This document shows, piece after piece, positions 10,189 to 19,775 of a stretch of 53,336 nucleotides of DNA. The notes under the pieces were generated by a model. It was not told the origin of the DNA. It did no database searches and saw only the letters and a list, made by a program, of their open reading frames with translations. Each line of letters starts with the position of its first letter. Positions within the stretch are counted from its first letter, which is position 1. The position numbers and the translations under genes were made by a program. This DNA comes from Paraburkholderia sp. (GTDB taxonomy: Bacteria; Pseudomonadota; Gammaproteobacteria; Burkholderiales; Burkholderiaceae), in NCBI RefSeq assembly GCF_026225065.1, contig NZ_JAMFSB010000079.1, positions 1 through 53,336 of the forward strand, written 5' to 3'.

Positions 10189-11070
10189 ATGATCGAAACA
10201 ACCAATTCGCTCCGCGACTGCCTCGCGCCAGCGAAGCTCAATCTCTTCCTGCACATCACCGGCCGCCGGCCGGATGGCTATCACTCGCTGCAGACCGTGT
10301 TCCAGTTGCTCGACTGGGGCGATACGCTGCATTTCACGCGCCGTTCCGACGGCCTCGTCACGCGTAGCAGCGACATCTCCGGTGTGCCGCCGGAACAGGA
10401 CCTGACCGTGCGCGCCGCCCTGCTGCTGAAAAGCCATACGGGCTCGCAGGAAGGCGTCGACATCGCGATCGATAAACGGCTGCCGATGGGCGCCGGCCTC
10501 GGCGGCGGCAGTTCGGACGCGGGCACCACGCTGCTGGCGCTGAACCGTCTGTGGAAGCTCGCTCTGCCGCGCGCAGAATTGCAGGCAATTGCACTGAAGC
10601 TGGGTGCCGATGTGCCGTTCTTTGTGTTTGGAAAAAATGCGTTTGCAGAGGGTGTCGGAGAGGCGTTGGAGGTTGTACAATTGCCGCCGCGATATTTCCT
10701 CGTTGTGACACCCCGGGTTCACGTTCCAACTGCAGCGATTTTCTCCGAGAAATCGTTGACAAGAGACTCAAAACCCCTCACAATCGTGGACTTTCTTGCA
10801 CAAGATAGCTGCAACGCGGGATGGCCCGACAGTTTTGGCCGGAATGACATGCAGCAGGTTGTCGTGGGAAAATACGCGGAAGTTGCGCAGGTGCTTGGAT
10901 GGTTTGACAACGTCGCACCCGCGCGGATGACTGGATCAGGGGCAAGTGTTTTTGCAGCGTTCCAAAATCGCGATGAAGCAGAAGCGGCACAAGCCAAACT
11001 GCCGAGCGGCTGGAACAGCGCGGTAACAGCAAGCCTGGATACACATCCACTCTTCAGTTTCGCGTCATAA
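10189..11070 (+). CDS. ispE: 4-diphosphocytidyl-2-C-methyl-D-erythritol kinase
   Basis: A 293-residue GHMP kinase of the non-mevalonate (MEP) isoprenoid pathway. It phosphorylates CDP-ME at the 2-OH. The first motif [20 protein letters not shown] and the glycine-rich ATP loop [14 protein letters not shown] (about residues 99-112) are intact, as is the C-terminal motif [12 protein letters not shown]. The ATG at 10189 places the first motif at the usual distance from the N-terminus. It lies 52 bp after lolB and upstream of tRNA-Gln. Confidence 0.95.
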   Translation: MIETTNSLRDCLAPAKLNLFLHITGRRPDGYHSLQTVFQLLDWGDTLHFTRRSDGLVTRSSDISGVPPEQDLTVRAALLLKSHTGSQEGVDIAIDKRLPMGAGLGGGSSDAGTTLLALNRLWKLALPRAELQAIALKLGADVPFFVFGKNAFAEGVGEALEVVQLPPRYFLVVTPRVHVPTAAIFSEKSLTRDSKPLTIVDFLAQDSCNAGWPDSFGRNDMQQVVVGKYAEVAQVLGWFDNVAPARMTGSGASVFAAFQNRDEAEAAQAKLPSGWNSAVTASLDTHPLFSFAS

Positions 11071-11082
11071 GGTTTTGCATCG

Positions 11083-11104
11083 CCGAGCGGTCCTAAACGC
11101 TCGG
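11083..11104 (+). other. Short hairpin between ispE and tRNA-Gln
   Basis: CCGAGCG (11083-11089) and CGCTCGG (11098-11104) form a 7-bp stem with an 8-nt loop, 19 bp before the tRNA. There is no T-run. It may mark the end of the ispE mRNA or a processing point for a co-transcribed tRNA; neither can be shown here. Confidence 0.35.
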
Positions 11105-11123
11105 GGAAGCTCAAAGTTAGTGT

Positions 11124-11200
11124 AGGGGAGTCGCCAAGTTGGTTAAGGCACCGGATTTTGATTCCGGCATTCGAAGGTTCGACTCCTTCCTCCCCTGCCA
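11124..11200 (+). tRNA. tRNA-Gln (anticodon TTG)
   Basis: A 77-nt tRNA gene. The acceptor stem AGGGGAG pairs fully with CTCCCCT, followed by discriminator G and an encoded CCA (11198-11200). The anticodon stem is CCGGA/TCCGG around the loop TTTTGAT, which places TTG at positions 34-36. The T-loop TTCGACTC is normal. It sits between ispE and prs, a placement also found in other proteobacteria. Confidence 0.98.
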
Positions 11201-11245
11201 AAAATTCTCGCAGTTCCTCGCCCCCCAGCCAGAAGCAGGTGCATG

Positions 11246-12202
11246 ATGAGCAGCCATGACGGCCTGATGGTTTTTACTGGCAACGCGAATCCCGCGCTTG
11301 CACACGAAGTCGTAAAAATCCTCGGCATTCCCCTCGGCAAAGCGATGGTCAGCCGTTTTTCGGACGGTGAGATCCAGGTCGAGATTCAGGAAAACGTACG
11401 CGGCAAGGATGTTTTCGTCCTGCAATCCACCTGCGCGCCGGCGAATGACAACCTGATGGAACTGATGATCATGGTCGATGCGCTCAAGCGCGCATCCGCT
11501 GGCCGGATCACCGCTGCTATTCCCTACTTCGGCTATGCCCGCCAGGATCGTCGCCCGCGTTCGGCACGCGTCGCGATCTCGGCCAAGGTGGTGGCGAACA
11601 TGCTGGAAATCGCTGGCGTCGAGCGCATCATCACGATGGATCTGCACGCTGACCAGATTCAAGGTTTCTTCGACATCCCCGTCGACAACATCTATGCGAC
11701 GCCCGTGTTGCTCGGCGATCTGCGCAAGCAGAATCACGAGAACCTGCTGATCGTTTCACCGGACGTCGGCGGTGTGGTCCGTGCCCGTGCACTGGCCAAG
11801 CAGTTGAACTGCGATCTCGCGATCATCGACAAGCGCCGCCCCAAGGCGAATATCGCTGAAGTGATGAACATCATCGGTGAAGTCGAAGGCCGTACCTGCG
11901 TGATCATGGACGACATGGTCGACACCGCCGGCACGCTCTGCAAGGCAGCACAGGTATTGAAGGAACGCGGCGCAATCAAGGTGTTCGCGTATGCAACTCA
12001 CCCGGTTCTGTCGGGCGGCGCGGGCGAGCGCATCGCTGCATCCGCGCTCGACGAACTGGTCGTCACTGATACGATCCCGCTCGGCGAAGAAGCCCGCTCG
12101 TGCGCCAAGATCCGTTCGCTGACGAGCGCAGGTCTGTTGGCCGAAACGTTCTCGCGGATCCGCCGCGGCGATTCGGTGATGTCGCTGTTTGCGGAAAGTT
12201 AA
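11246..12202 (+). CDS. prs: Ribose-phosphate pyrophosphokinase (PRPP synthetase)
   Basis: A 318-residue class I PRPP synthetase making PRPP from ribose-5-phosphate and ATP for nucleotide, His, Trp and NAD synthesis. The PRPP-binding signature [13 protein letters not shown] begins near residue 218; the flexible-loop region [11 protein letters not shown] and the [12 protein letters not shown] segment are present. Two adjacent ATGs (11243, 11246) are possible; the second gives the family start [13 protein letters not shown]. It lies just after tRNA-Gln and is followed by a hairpin and terminator before rplY. Confidence 0.97.
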   Translation: MSSHDGLMVFTGNANPALAHEVVKILGIPLGKAMVSRFSDGEIQVEIQENVRGKDVFVLQSTCAPANDNLMELMIMVDALKRASAGRITAAIPYFGYARQDRRPRSARVAISAKVVANMLEIAGVERIITMDLHADQIQGFFDIPVDNIYATPVLLGDLRKQNHENLLIVSPDVGGVVRARALAKQLNCDLAIIDKRRPKANIAEVMNIIGEVEGRTCVIMDDMVDTAGTLCKAAQVLKERGAIKVFAYATHPVLSGGAGERIAASALDELVVTDTIPLGEEARSCAKIRSLTSAGLLAETFSRIRRGDSVMSLFAES

Positions 12203-12260
12203 GTATTTGCGAAGGCGCGGCGTGCGCGGTTACAAATCGCACAATGCGCTTTTGCACAAT

Positions 12261-12288
12261 CGGCATGGACGAACGAAGGTTCGTGCCG
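12261..12288 (+). other. Bulged hairpin in the prs-rplY gap
   Basis: CGGCA and CGAAC (with a 4-nt TGGA bulge) pair with GTTCG and TGCCG around the loop GAAG. It lies 9 nt before the intrinsic terminator at 12297, in the 167-bp gap between prs and rplY. It could be part of an L25 leader RNA structure. That is inference only. Confidence 0.4.
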
Positions 12289-12296
12289 TCGAGTCT

Positions 12297-12333
12297 GGGG
12301 CCTCAGCCAATCTGGCATGAAGGCCCCGTTTTT
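12297..12333 (+). terminator. Intrinsic terminator between prs and rplY
   Basis: GGGGCCT (12297-12303) pairs with AGGCCCC (12321-12327), followed by GTTTTT. It lies about 95 bp after the prs stop and 37 bp before the rplY start. It may simply end prs, or act as an attenuator if transcription continues into rplY. Confidence 0.75.
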
Positions 12334-12369
12334 ACTGCCTGGTCGCGGGCAGTGCATTGGAGATTCAAA

Positions 12370-12996
12370 ATGAAAGTAGTCGCTTTCGAGCGTTCACAGC
12401 AAGGTACGGGTGCGAGCCGCCGCCTGCGTATTACCGGCAAGACGCCGGCAATCGTTTATGGCGCTGGTGCTGAACCGCAAATGATCGAACTCGATCACAA
12501 CGCGTTGTGGCACGCCCTGAAGAAGGAAGTTTTCCATTCGTCGATTCTCGATCTGGAAGTCGGCGGCACGGCGCAACAGGTTCTGCTGCGCGACGTGCAA
12601 TACCATCCGTTCCGTCAGCTCGTGCTGCACGTGGACTTCCAGCGCGTCGATGCAACGAAGAAGCTGCACACCAAGGTGCCGCTGCACTTCATGAACCAGG
12701 AATCGAACCCGGCAGTCAAGCTGTCGAGCGCGGTGATCTCGCACGTTCTGAACGAAATCGAAATCGAGTGCCTGCCGTCGGCACTGCCTGAGTTCCTCGA
12801 AGTCGACCTCGCAACGATCGAAGCAGGTCAAACGCTGCACGCCAAGGACATCGTCCTGCCGGCTGGCGTCGCGCTGATTGCACACATTGAAGCTGAAAAC
12901 CCGGTGATCGCATCCGCGACGATCCCGGCTGGCGCTATCGCTGAAGGCGACGCCGCTGCTCCTGCTGCTGGCGAAGGCGAAACGCCGGCCGCTTAA
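12370..12996 (+). CDS. rplY: 50S ribosomal protein L25/general stress protein Ctc
   Basis: A 208-residue L25 of the long (TL5/Ctc) type. It has an N-terminal 5S-rRNA-binding domain (start [20 protein letters not shown]), a C-terminal beta domain, and a short Ala/Glu-rich tail ([17 protein letters not shown]). The enteric protein has only the first domain. The ATG at 12370 is the family start. It is followed by a strong terminator and then pth; the prs-rplY-pth order is widespread in bacteria. Confidence 0.96.
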   Translation: MKVVAFERSQQGTGASRRLRITGKTPAIVYGAGAEPQMIELDHNALWHALKKEVFHSSILDLEVGGTAQQVLLRDVQYHPFRQLVLHVDFQRVDATKKLHTKVPLHFMNQESNPAVKLSSAVISHVLNEIEIECLPSALPEFLEVDLATIEAGQTLHAKDIVLPAGVALIAHIEAENPVIASATIPAGAIAEGDAAAPAAGEGETPAA

Positions 12997-13050
12997 GCTG
13001 CATAGAGCGAGCAATCCTCTCGATCCGTTTCAATGGAACGGACGATGTGA

Positions 13051-13084
13051 CCCGCCGCGGTTCGCCCCGGCGGGTTTTTTTTCG
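13051..13084 (+). terminator. Intrinsic terminator after rplY
   Basis: ACCCGCCG pairs with CGGCGGGT around a CGGTTCGCCC centre (approximately; the core stem is CCCGCCG/CGGCGGG-like), followed by a run of eight T. It lies about 55 bp after the rplY stop and separates rplY from pth. Confidence 0.85.
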
Positions 13085-13137
13085 TTTTTTCAGGTCGCGT
13101 GGCACGCCGCCGGCCCTTAACTCATCATGAATCAATC

Positions 13138-13740
13138 ATGATCAAGCTGATCGTGGGGCTCGGCAACCCGGGCGCCGAATACACCGCGACGCGTCACAAC
13201 GCCGGTTTCTGGCTGGTCGATCAACTGGCGCGCGAAGCCGGTACGACCTTGCGCGATGAGCGGCGCTTTCACGGTTTCTATGCGAAGGCCCGTCTGCATG
13301 GCGAAGAGATCCACTTGCTCGAGCCGCAGACGTATATGAACCGCTCGGGGCAATCGGTCGTCGCGCTCGCGCATTTCTTCAAGATCCTGCCCGACGAGAT
13401 TCTGGTCGCGCACGATGAGCTCGACCTGCCGCCTGGCACCGTCAAGCTGAAGCTCGGTGGCGGCAGCGGCGGTCATAACGGTCTGAAGGACATCTCCGCG
13501 CATCTCTCCTCGCAGCAATATTGGCGGCTGCGTATCGGCATTGGCCATCCGCGCGATCTGATTCCGGAAAGCGCGCGTGCCGGTGCGAAGCCGGACGTCG
13601 CCAACTACGTGCTGAAACCGCCGCGCCGCGAAGAGCAGGACGTGATCGATGCGTCAATCGAACGCGCGCTCGTGCAGATGCCGCTCGTCGTCAAGGGCGA
13701 GCTCGACCGCGCGGTGATGCAGCTGCACCGCAGCAGCTGA
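13138..13740 (+). CDS. pth: Peptidyl-tRNA hydrolase
   Basis: A 200-residue esterase that recycles peptidyl-tRNA dropped by ribosomes. The signature [20 protein letters not shown] contains the catalytic His20. The second motif [16 protein letters not shown] and the GGHNGL loop are present. The start at 13138 puts the catalytic His at the family position; an upstream in-frame codon at 13099 is not needed. hisC follows after a few bases. Confidence 0.96.
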   Translation: MIKLIVGLGNPGAEYTATRHNAGFWLVDQLAREAGTTLRDERRFHGFYAKARLHGEEIHLLEPQTYMNRSGQSVVALAHFFKILPDEILVAHDELDLPPGTVKLKLGGGSGGHNGLKDISAHLSSQQYWRLRIGIGHPRDLIPESARAGAKPDVANYVLKPPRREEQDVIDASIERALVQMPLVVKGELDRAVMQLHRSS

Positions 13741-13755
13741 AATATGGAGGCCCGC

Positions 13756-14835
13756 TTGAGCCGTTACTGGAGTGACATCGTCCACCGCCTGACGCCGTAT
13801 GTGCCGGGCGAACAGCCCGCGCTCGCCCATCCGGTCAAGCTGAACACCAACGAGAACCCGTATCCTCCGTCGCCGCGCGTGCTGGAAGCGATCCGCCACG
13901 AGCTCGGTGAGAACGCGGAATCGTTGCGACGCTATCCCGACCCGACCGCACGCAAGCTGCGCGAGACGGTCGCAGCACACCACGGCATCCGCGCCGAGCA
14001 GGTGTTCGCCGGCAACGGTTCGGACGAAGTTCTCGCGCTGACCTTCCAGGCGTTACTCAAGCACGGCAAGCCGATCCTGTTCCCGGACATCACGTACAGC
14101 TTCTATCCGACGTACGCCGGCCTCTTCGAGGTCGACTACCGGACCGTTCCCGTGGATGACGCGTTCGCCATCCGCGTCGACGACTACGCTTTGCCCAATG
14201 GCGGCGTCCTGTTGCCGAATCCGAACGCGCCTACCGGCCACCCGTTGCCGCTCAGCGAAATCGAAAGGCTGGTGGCGCGGCATGCCGACTCGGTTGTGGT
14301 GATCGACGAGGCATATGTGGACTTCGGCGCACAGTCGGCGATCTCGCTGATCGACCGCTATCCGAATCTGCTGGTGACGCAGACGGTCTCGAAGTCGCGC
14401 TCGCTGGCCGGCATGCGCGTGGGTTTTGCGTTCGGCAATGTGGCGCTGATCGAAGCGCTGACGCGCGTCAAGGACAGCTTCAACTCCTATCCGCTCGACC
14501 GGCTTGCGCAGGTCGCAGCAATTGCCGCCTATCAGGACGATGAGTGGTTTCGCGACAGTTGCGCGAAAGTCATCGCGAGCCGCGAGCGCCTGTCTGCAGG
14601 ACTGACGGGACTTGGCTTCAACGTCGTGCCGTCGGGGGCGAATTTTGTGTTCGCCCGCCACGAAGGCTGCGACGCGGCCACGCTCGCCTTGCGGCTAAGG
14701 GAGAAGGAGATTTTTGTGCGCCATTTCAAGGCCCCGCGCATCGATCAGCATTTGCGTATCTCGATCGGCACTGACGCGGAATGCGATGCGTTGCTGGAAG
14801 CGCTGGAGGATGTGTTTCGCTCGGACGTGGGCTGA
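13756..14835 (+). CDS. hisC: Histidinol-phosphate aminotransferase
   Basis: A 359-residue class I/II PLP aminotransferase for histidine synthesis (imidazole-acetol phosphate to histidinol phosphate). It shows the substrate loop [12 protein letters not shown], the conserved GNGSDEVL and DEAYVDF segments, and the PLP lysine in [18 protein letters not shown] start at 13756 is preferred: GGAGG at 13746-13750 is a good Shine-Dalgarno for it, whereas the in-frame ATG at 13744 would have no ribosome site. Burkholderiaceae usually carry a second hisC in the his operon, so this is probably a paralogue; that is from family knowledge. Confidence 0.92.
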   Translation: MSRYWSDIVHRLTPYVPGEQPALAHPVKLNTNENPYPPSPRVLEAIRHELGENAESLRRYPDPTARKLRETVAAHHGIRAEQVFAGNGSDEVLALTFQALLKHGKPILFPDITYSFYPTYAGLFEVDYRTVPVDDAFAIRVDDYALPNGGVLLPNPNAPTGHPLPLSEIERLVARHADSVVVIDEAYVDFGAQSAISLIDRYPNLLVTQTVSKSRSLAGMRVGFAFGNVALIEALTRVKDSFNSYPLDRLAQVAAIAAYQDDEWFRDSCAKVIASRERLSAGLTGLGFNVVPSGANFVFARHEGCDAATLALRLREKEIFVRHFKAPRIDQHLRISIGTDAECDALLEALEDVFRSDVG

Positions 14836-14888
14836 GCGCGCAGGAACGCGAAGGGCGAGGCAGCGCACACGCCGCCAAAACAGGCTGC

Positions 14889-15155
<267 letters not shown>

Positions 15156-15208
15156 TCAGGCCGGCGCGAGGCCGGCTTTCGTTCCGTCAAACCGCTAGTT
15201 TACGCCGG

Positions 15209-15721
15209 TTAAGACTGGCCTGCCTGGCCGTCGTCCTGATCCAGCAAAGCCACTTTGTCCTTCAGCCATTTTTCCACGGACGGGAACACAAACTTGCTGA
15301 CGTCACCGCCCAGTTGCGCGATCTCGCGCACGATGGTGCCGGAGATGAACTGATACTGGTCCGACGGCGTCATGAACATGGTTTCGACGTCGGGCAACAG
15401 ATAGCGGTTCATGCCGGCCATCTGGAACTCGTATTCGAAGTCCGACACTGCGCGCAGGCCGCGCACGATCACCCGGGCGTTGTTGGTGCGGACGAAATCC
15501 TTCAATAGGCCCTTGAAGCTCATTACCTGCACATTCGGGTAATGACCGAGGACTTCGTGAGCGATATCGAGGCGCTCTTCGAGGGTGAAGAACGGCTTCT
15601 TGTTGCGGCTGTCGGCGACGCCTACCACCAGCGTGTCGAAAATGCTCGACGCGCGCCGAACGAGGTCTTCGTGACCGCGCGTCAGCGGGTCGAACGTACC
15701 CGGGTACACGGCGACTACCAT
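15209..15721 (-). CDS. coaD: Phosphopantetheine adenylyltransferase
   Basis: A 170-residue nucleotidyltransferase of coenzyme A synthesis (4'-phosphopantetheine + ATP to dephospho-CoA). It has the N-terminal motif [15 protein letters not shown], with the GH of the (H/T)xGH catalytic motif, and the C-terminal ISGTIVREI segment in place of ISSTxVR. The ATG at 15721 places the motif normally; an extra eight codons upstream are unlikely. rsmD lies upstream on the same strand; the rsmD-coaD pairing is common in bacteria. Confidence 0.96.
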   Translation of the reverse strand: MVVAVYPGTFDPLTRGHEDLVRRASSIFDTLVVGVADSRNKKPFFTLEERLDIAHEVLGHYPNVQVMSFKGLLKDFVRTNNARVIVRGLRAVSDFEYEFQMAGMNRYLLPDVETMFMTPSDQYQFISGTIVREIAQLGGDVSKFVFPSVEKWLKDKVALLDQDDGQAGQS

Positions 15722-15834
15722 GTGACTTCTCCTCTCTTCAGACAAATGGGCACGTCAAGCACGCCCGCAGGACGCGTTTGCCGCCGGTCGCGCGCGTAAC
15801 GGCTAGCCGTCCGGCGCTTGTTTTGGAACGCGCA

Positions 15835-16449
15835 TTATTCCTCATTTTCGCGCTGCAGCAAATGATAGTGGACCACCCCGGCCTTCCCCTGCCGAACGAT
15901 GGTCCACCCCGCCAGCGCGGGCGTCTGTGCGACGTCGAGCGCATCGCCGGCTTCCACATAGAGGAATCCTTCGGCGCTGACAAGCGGCGTCGCCAGTTCC
16001 AGCGCGCGGCCCAGCAGGTCGGAGCCGAACGGCGGATCGAGGAACACCACGTCGAACGAACCGGGTGCGAGGCTCGCCGCAAGGCGCAATGCATCCGCTT
16101 CGGCAACTTCTATCGTGTTGGGCGCGAGGCGAGCCTGATTGGCACGCAATTGCCCGGCCGCCTTACCGTGGCGCTCGACCATCAAGACCCGCGCCGCGCC
16201 GCGCGAAGCCGCCTCGAAGCCCAGCGCCCCGCTGCCGGCGAACAGATCGAGGCACCGCTGGCCGTCGAGGCGCTGGCCGAGCCAGTTAAAGAGCGTTTCG
16301 CGCACGCGGTCGGGCGTGGGCCGCAGGCCGTCGAGGTCGAGGACGGGCAGCGGTGTGCGCTTCCAGTCGCCGCCAATGATGCGGATGGCGTGCGGCTTGC
16401 CGCGATTAGACGGAGCGCTGGACGCGCGGGAGGCAGGAGGACGGGGCAT
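15835..16449 (-). CDS. rsmD: 16S rRNA (guanine(966)-N(2))-methyltransferase RsmD
   Basis: A 204-residue SAM-dependent methyltransferase that modifies G966 of 16S rRNA. It has the RsmD entry motif IRIIGGDWKRTPLPV, the substrate motif RPTPDRVRETLFNWL, the SAM loop DLFAGSGALGFEA and the catalytic DPPF. The ATG at 16449 is chosen because it gives a short basic N-terminus before IRIIGG; the frame stays open to 16527. It is divergent from ftsY, a conserved proteobacterial arrangement. Confidence 0.95.
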   Translation of the reverse strand: MPRPPASRASSAPSNRGKPHAIRIIGGDWKRTPLPVLDLDGLRPTPDRVRETLFNWLGQRLDGQRCLDLFAGSGALGFEAASRGAARVLMVERHGKAAGQLRANQARLAPNTIEVAEADALRLAASLAPGSFDVVFLDPPFGSDLLGRALELATPLVSAEGFLYVEAGDALDVAQTPALAGWTIVRQGKAGVVHYHLLQRENEE

Positions 16450-16697
16450 GCAGATTCGAACGGTTAAACGGTTAGGCGATTGCCCACAGGCGCGTTTGCG
16501 CTGGGGTTGGAGAGGCAACGTTACCACAGGGTGAAAAGCATCTCACCTTGGCCGGACGGCTAATGCGGCCAGATCGGACATGCCTGATAAAATAAGCGCC
16601 TTCCAGCGCCTTGCATCCCGCATTGCCACGCTGCCTGCCGCTGCCACCGGGCCCAACCGGTTGCGCGCACCGGCGCTCGCTCTCACCACGCCAGAAC

Positions 16698-17882
16698 ATG
16701 TTCAGCTTTTTCAAACGATTCAAGGGTTCGAAAGACCCCGACGCGACGCCCGAGGAATCGCAGACGGCGCAGGAAGTCGTCACGCCGCAAGCCGAAGCCG
16801 TCGCCGCACGGCCGGCCGTGCCTGCTGCACCAACCGCCCCGCGGCCGGTCAGCAGCATTGGCGCGCAACCTGCATCCGTGAGCGACGTCGAGCCGCTTGC
16901 GCCTCTGCAAGCGGCTCCTGAAGAGGAAACCGGGCTCGAAACCGTAGAGATCGTGCCGCCGCCGTTGCCCGAAGCCGCGGCCAAGAGGTCTTGGCTCACG
17001 CGCCTGAAAACCGGTCTCTCGAAAACCAGTTCGAACCTGACGGGCATCTTCATCAACGCCAAGATCGACGATGACCTTTACGAGGAGCTCGAAACCGCCC
17101 TGCTCATGTCCGACGCAGGCGTCGAGGCCACCGAATTCCTGCTCGAATCGCTGCGTGAAAAAGTCCGCACCGATCGCCTGACCGACCCGCAACAGGTCAA
17201 GGCCGCGCTGCGCACGCTGTTGATCGACCTGCTCAAACCGCTCGAAAAATCCCTGATGCTCGGCCGCGCCCAGCCGCTCGTGATGATGATCGCGGGAGTG
17301 AACGGCGCCGGCAAAACCACCAGCATCGGCAAGCTCGCGAAGCATCTGCAGAGCTTCGACCAATCGGTGCTGCTCGCCGCTGGCGACACCTTTCGCGCCG
17401 CCGCGCGCGAACAGCTTGCGATCTGGGGCGAACGCAACAATGTGACGGTCGTCTCGCAGGAAAGCGGCGATCCGGCCGCGGTCATCTTCGATGCGGTCGG
17501 CGCAGCCCGCGCGCGCAAGATCGACGTGCTCATGGCCGACACGGCCGGACGTCTGCCGACCCAGTTGCATCTGATGGAAGAACTGCGCAAGGTCAAGCGC
17601 GTGATCGGCAAGGCGATGGACAGCGCCCCGCACGAAGTGCTGCTCGTGATCGACGCCAACACCGGTCAGAACGCGCTCACGCAGGTAAAAGCGTTCGACG
17701 ATGCGCTCGGACTCACCGGTCTGATCGTCACCAAGCTCGACGGCACGGCCAAAGGCGGCATTCTCGCGGCCATTGCGCGGCAGCGGCCGGTCCCGGTGTA
17801 TTTCATCGGCGTGGGCGAGAAGGTCGAGGACTTGCAGCCGTTCAGCGCCGAGGAGTTTTCGGACGCGTTGCTCGGCAGCTAA
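16698..17882 (+). CDS. ftsY: Signal recognition particle receptor FtsY
   Basis: A 394-residue SRP-type GTPase that docks SRP-ribosome complexes at the inner membrane. Residues 1-95 are an acidic, Ala/Pro-rich membrane-targeting A domain. The N domain follows, then the G domain with G1 [13 protein letters not shown] (from residue 200), the SRP motif [17 protein letters not shown] and [10 protein letters not shown]. It begins [10 protein letters not shown]. The coding region is followed by an elaborate nested hairpin. Confidence 0.97.
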   Translation: MFSFFKRFKGSKDPDATPEESQTAQEVVTPQAEAVAARPAVPAAPTAPRPVSSIGAQPASVSDVEPLAPLQAAPEEETGLETVEIVPPPLPEAAAKRSWLTRLKTGLSKTSSNLTGIFINAKIDDDLYEELETALLMSDAGVEATEFLLESLREKVRTDRLTDPQQVKAALRTLLIDLLKPLEKSLMLGRAQPLVMMIAGVNGAGKTTSIGKLAKHLQSFDQSVLLAAGDTFRAAAREQLAIWGERNNVTVVSQESGDPAAVIFDAVGAARARKIDVLMADTAGRLPTQLHLMEELRKVKRVIGKAMDSAPHEVLLVIDANTGQNALTQVKAFDDALGLTGLIVTKLDGTAKGGILAAIARQRPVPVYFIGVGEKVEDLQPFSAEEFSDALLGS

Positions 17883-17934
17883 AACAGCGCGGCCGGGCAG
17901 TTCGCCGAAGCGAGCCGCAAGATTGCGGCAGCGA

Positions 17935-18021
17935 CAAAGAGGGCGCCTCACAGCGAGCGGCCCCCAAAAGCGCGGACGAATGTCCAACTTTTGGGGTTCA
18001 GTTCACAGAGCGCCCTCTTTG
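17935..18021. repeat. Three-tier nested inverted repeat, possible bidirectional terminator
   Basis: Three nested inverted repeats share one centre: CAAAGAGGGCGC/GCGCCCTCTTTG (17935-17946 and 18010-18021), CCCCAAAAG/CTTTTGGGG (17962-17970 and 17988-17996) and GGAC/GTCC (17974-17977 and 17982-17985) around the tetraloop GAAT. The whole forms one long interrupted stem, 87 nt. It sits between convergent ftsY and the isomerase gene, where a two-way terminator would be expected. The outer arms give short T-rich ends on both strands. Confidence 0.7.
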
Positions 18022-18075
18022 CTTTCAGCCGCACCTGGCCACATTGGCTCAGCGGCTCATTGAGTCAAACCCACC

Positions 18076-18720
18076 TCACTCCGCATCTGGCTGCACGCCG
18101 GGCGCCGCGCGCGTGAACGCGTCAAGTTGCAACGCCTGATCGTGAATGCGCTGGATCGTCGGAAACCGCGCCATGTCGGTCTTGAAGCGCTGCGCATTGA
18201 ACACCTGCGGCACGAGACACGCATCGGCCATCGTCGGCGTATCGCCAAAGCAGAACTTGCCGGTGCGCGAATCGCCCGCCAGATGCTCTTCGAGCGTCGT
18301 GAAACCTGCCTCGACCCAGTGGCGGTACCACTCGTCCCTGGTCGCGTCGTCGGCGCCTACCGTGTGCTTCAGATACTTCAGCACGCGCAGATTGTTCACC
18401 GGATGGATCTCGCAGGCCACCTGCAGCGCCACCGAGCGCACATAGGCGCGATCAACCGGCGACTTCGGCAGCAACGGCGGCTCCGGATGCGTTTCCTCGA
18501 GATATTCGATGATCGCAAGCGACTGCGTCAAAACGTTGTCGCCGTCCACGAGGGTGGGCAGGATCGCGTCCGGATTCAGACGACGGTAAGCAGGCTTGAG
18601 CTGCTCGCCGCCATCGCGCAGCAGATGCACCGGCGCATAGTCATACGGCAGCCCCTTCAGATTCAAGGCAATCCGCACGCGATACGCCGCCGAGCTACGA
18701 AAATAGCTGTAAAGCTTCAT
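18076..18720 (-). CDS. maiA: Maleylacetoacetate/maleylpyruvate isomerase (zeta-class GST)
   Basis: A 214-residue glutathione-dependent cis-trans isomerase. The zeta-class signature SSAAYRVRIALNLKG follows the first strand, and the glutathione-binding NPDAILPTLVDGD and QSLAIIEYLEE segments are present. Substrate is either maleylacetoacetate (tyrosine route) or maleylpyruvate (gentisate route). The upstream FAH-family gene, 27 bp away on the same strand, supplies the next hydrolytic step. The aromatic-ring dioxygenase is not in the window, so the exact pathway stays open. Confidence 0.9.
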   Translation of the reverse strand: MKLYSYFRSSAAYRVRIALNLKGLPYDYAPVHLLRDGGEQLKPAYRRLNPDAILPTLVDGDNVLTQSLAIIEYLEETHPEPPLLPKSPVDRAYVRSVALQVACEIHPVNNLRVLKYLKHTVGADDATRDEWYRHWVEAGFTTLEEHLAGDSRTGKFCFGDTPTMADACLVPQVFNAQRFKTDMARFPTIQRIHDQALQLDAFTRAAPGVQPDAE

Positions 18721-18747
18721 ATTGTTTGTCCCCTCCCTGCAGCAGCT

Positions 18748-19446
18748 TCAGATGACGCGTACGCTGAAGTCGCCGAGCCCGTCCACGCCGCCCTTCATCG
18801 TGTCGCCCTTCACGACCGCGCCGACACCTTCGGGCGTGCCCGTGAAAATCAGATCACCGGGCTGCAGTTCGAACAGCGTCGACAGATACGCAATCGTCTC
18901 CGCCACCGACCAGATCAGCTGCGACACATCCGAGCGCTGCTTTTCTTCACCGTTCACGGTGAGCCAGATCGCGCCCTTGTCGACCTGCCCAATCTTCGAC
19001 ACCGGATGGATCGGGCCAAGCGGCGCCGAGTGATCAAAGCCCTTCGCGGTGTCCCACGGACGGCCCAGCTTCTTCGCTTCGGCCTGCAGGTCGCGCCGCG
19101 TCATGTCGAGTCCGAGCGCGTAGCCATAGACATGCTCCAGCGCCTGTCCGACCGGAATGTCCTTACCCGGCTTGCCGATCGCCGCGACCAGTTCCATTTC
19201 GAAGTGGACGTTCTTCGATTGCGTGGGGTAGGGAAATTCACCGGTCTCGCCCGGTGCGACGTAGACCACGGCATCCGCCGGCTTGCTAAAGAAAAACGGC
19301 GGTTCGCGATCAGGGTCGTGCCCCATCTCGCGCGCGTGCGCCTCGTAATTACGGCCCACGCAGTAAATGCGACGCACCGCGAATTGATCGCTGGACCCGA
19401 CGACCGGCACCGCGACTACCGGTGCGGGAGCAAACACGTAACTCAT
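18748..19446 (-). CDS. Fumarylacetoacetate hydrolase family protein, likely fumarylpyruvate hydrolase
   Basis: A 232-residue FAH-fold hydrolase of the short (YcgM/NagK-like) type. It shows the metal/substrate segments [26 protein letters not shown], the acidic residues in [12 protein letters not shown], and the C-terminal [15 protein letters not shown]. Such proteins cleave fumarylpyruvate to fumarate and pyruvate, or act as oxaloacetate tautomerase/decarboxylase-like enzymes. Pairing with a zeta-class GST favours fumarylpyruvate hydrolase of gentisate breakdown. The ATG at 19446 is preferred to one four codons upstream. Confidence 0.85.
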   Translation of the reverse strand: MSYVFAPAPVVAVPVVGSSDQFAVRRIYCVGRNYEAHAREMGHDPDREPPFFFSKPADAVVYVAPGETGEFPYPTQSKNVHFEMELVAAIGKPGKDIPVGQALEHVYGYALGLDMTRRDLQAEAKKLGRPWDTAKGFDHSAPLGPIHPVSKIGQVDKGAIWLTVNGEEKQRSDVSQLIWSVAETIAYLSTLFELQPGDLIFTGTPEGVGAVVKGDTMKGGVDGLGDFSVRVI

Positions 19447-19775
19447 CCCGTTCTCCAATCTTTAGTAAGCGCCGCGAGCGCGGCAATAAAGCATTTAGTT
19501 TAACGCGAGGGTGAACGGGCTGCGCGCGAACCCGGCAGTCCGGAGGCCTAGCGGCGGTGCCAAGCATGATGTGCCACGGGACGGAAAGCCCCTGACGCTT
19601 GCAGCCTCGTGTCAACTTGCGCAAACGCCATAGATGCGATACTCACTACGGATACCGCTGCGGGTATATCTGCGGAAAGCGCAACTGATCCCGCCGCAGG
19701 CAGCACGAATACCCTTTGAATACCGTGGCCGACGCCGTCAATGCCGAGCCTGGCCACCCAGCCCCACTAAGCCCG
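19447..19775. other. Divergent intergenic region, no gene seen
   Basis: This 329-bp gap lies between two divergent starts. I find no coding signal on either strand. One short inverted repeat (ATACC/GGTAT near 19650) and AT-richer stretches near 19485-19505 could belong to promoters. No operator family can be recognised. Confidence 0.4.

Noticed and set aside
16683-17987. A 434-codon minus-strand frame opposite ftsY
   Set aside because: Antisense shadow of the SRP GTPase gene, with no recognisable features.
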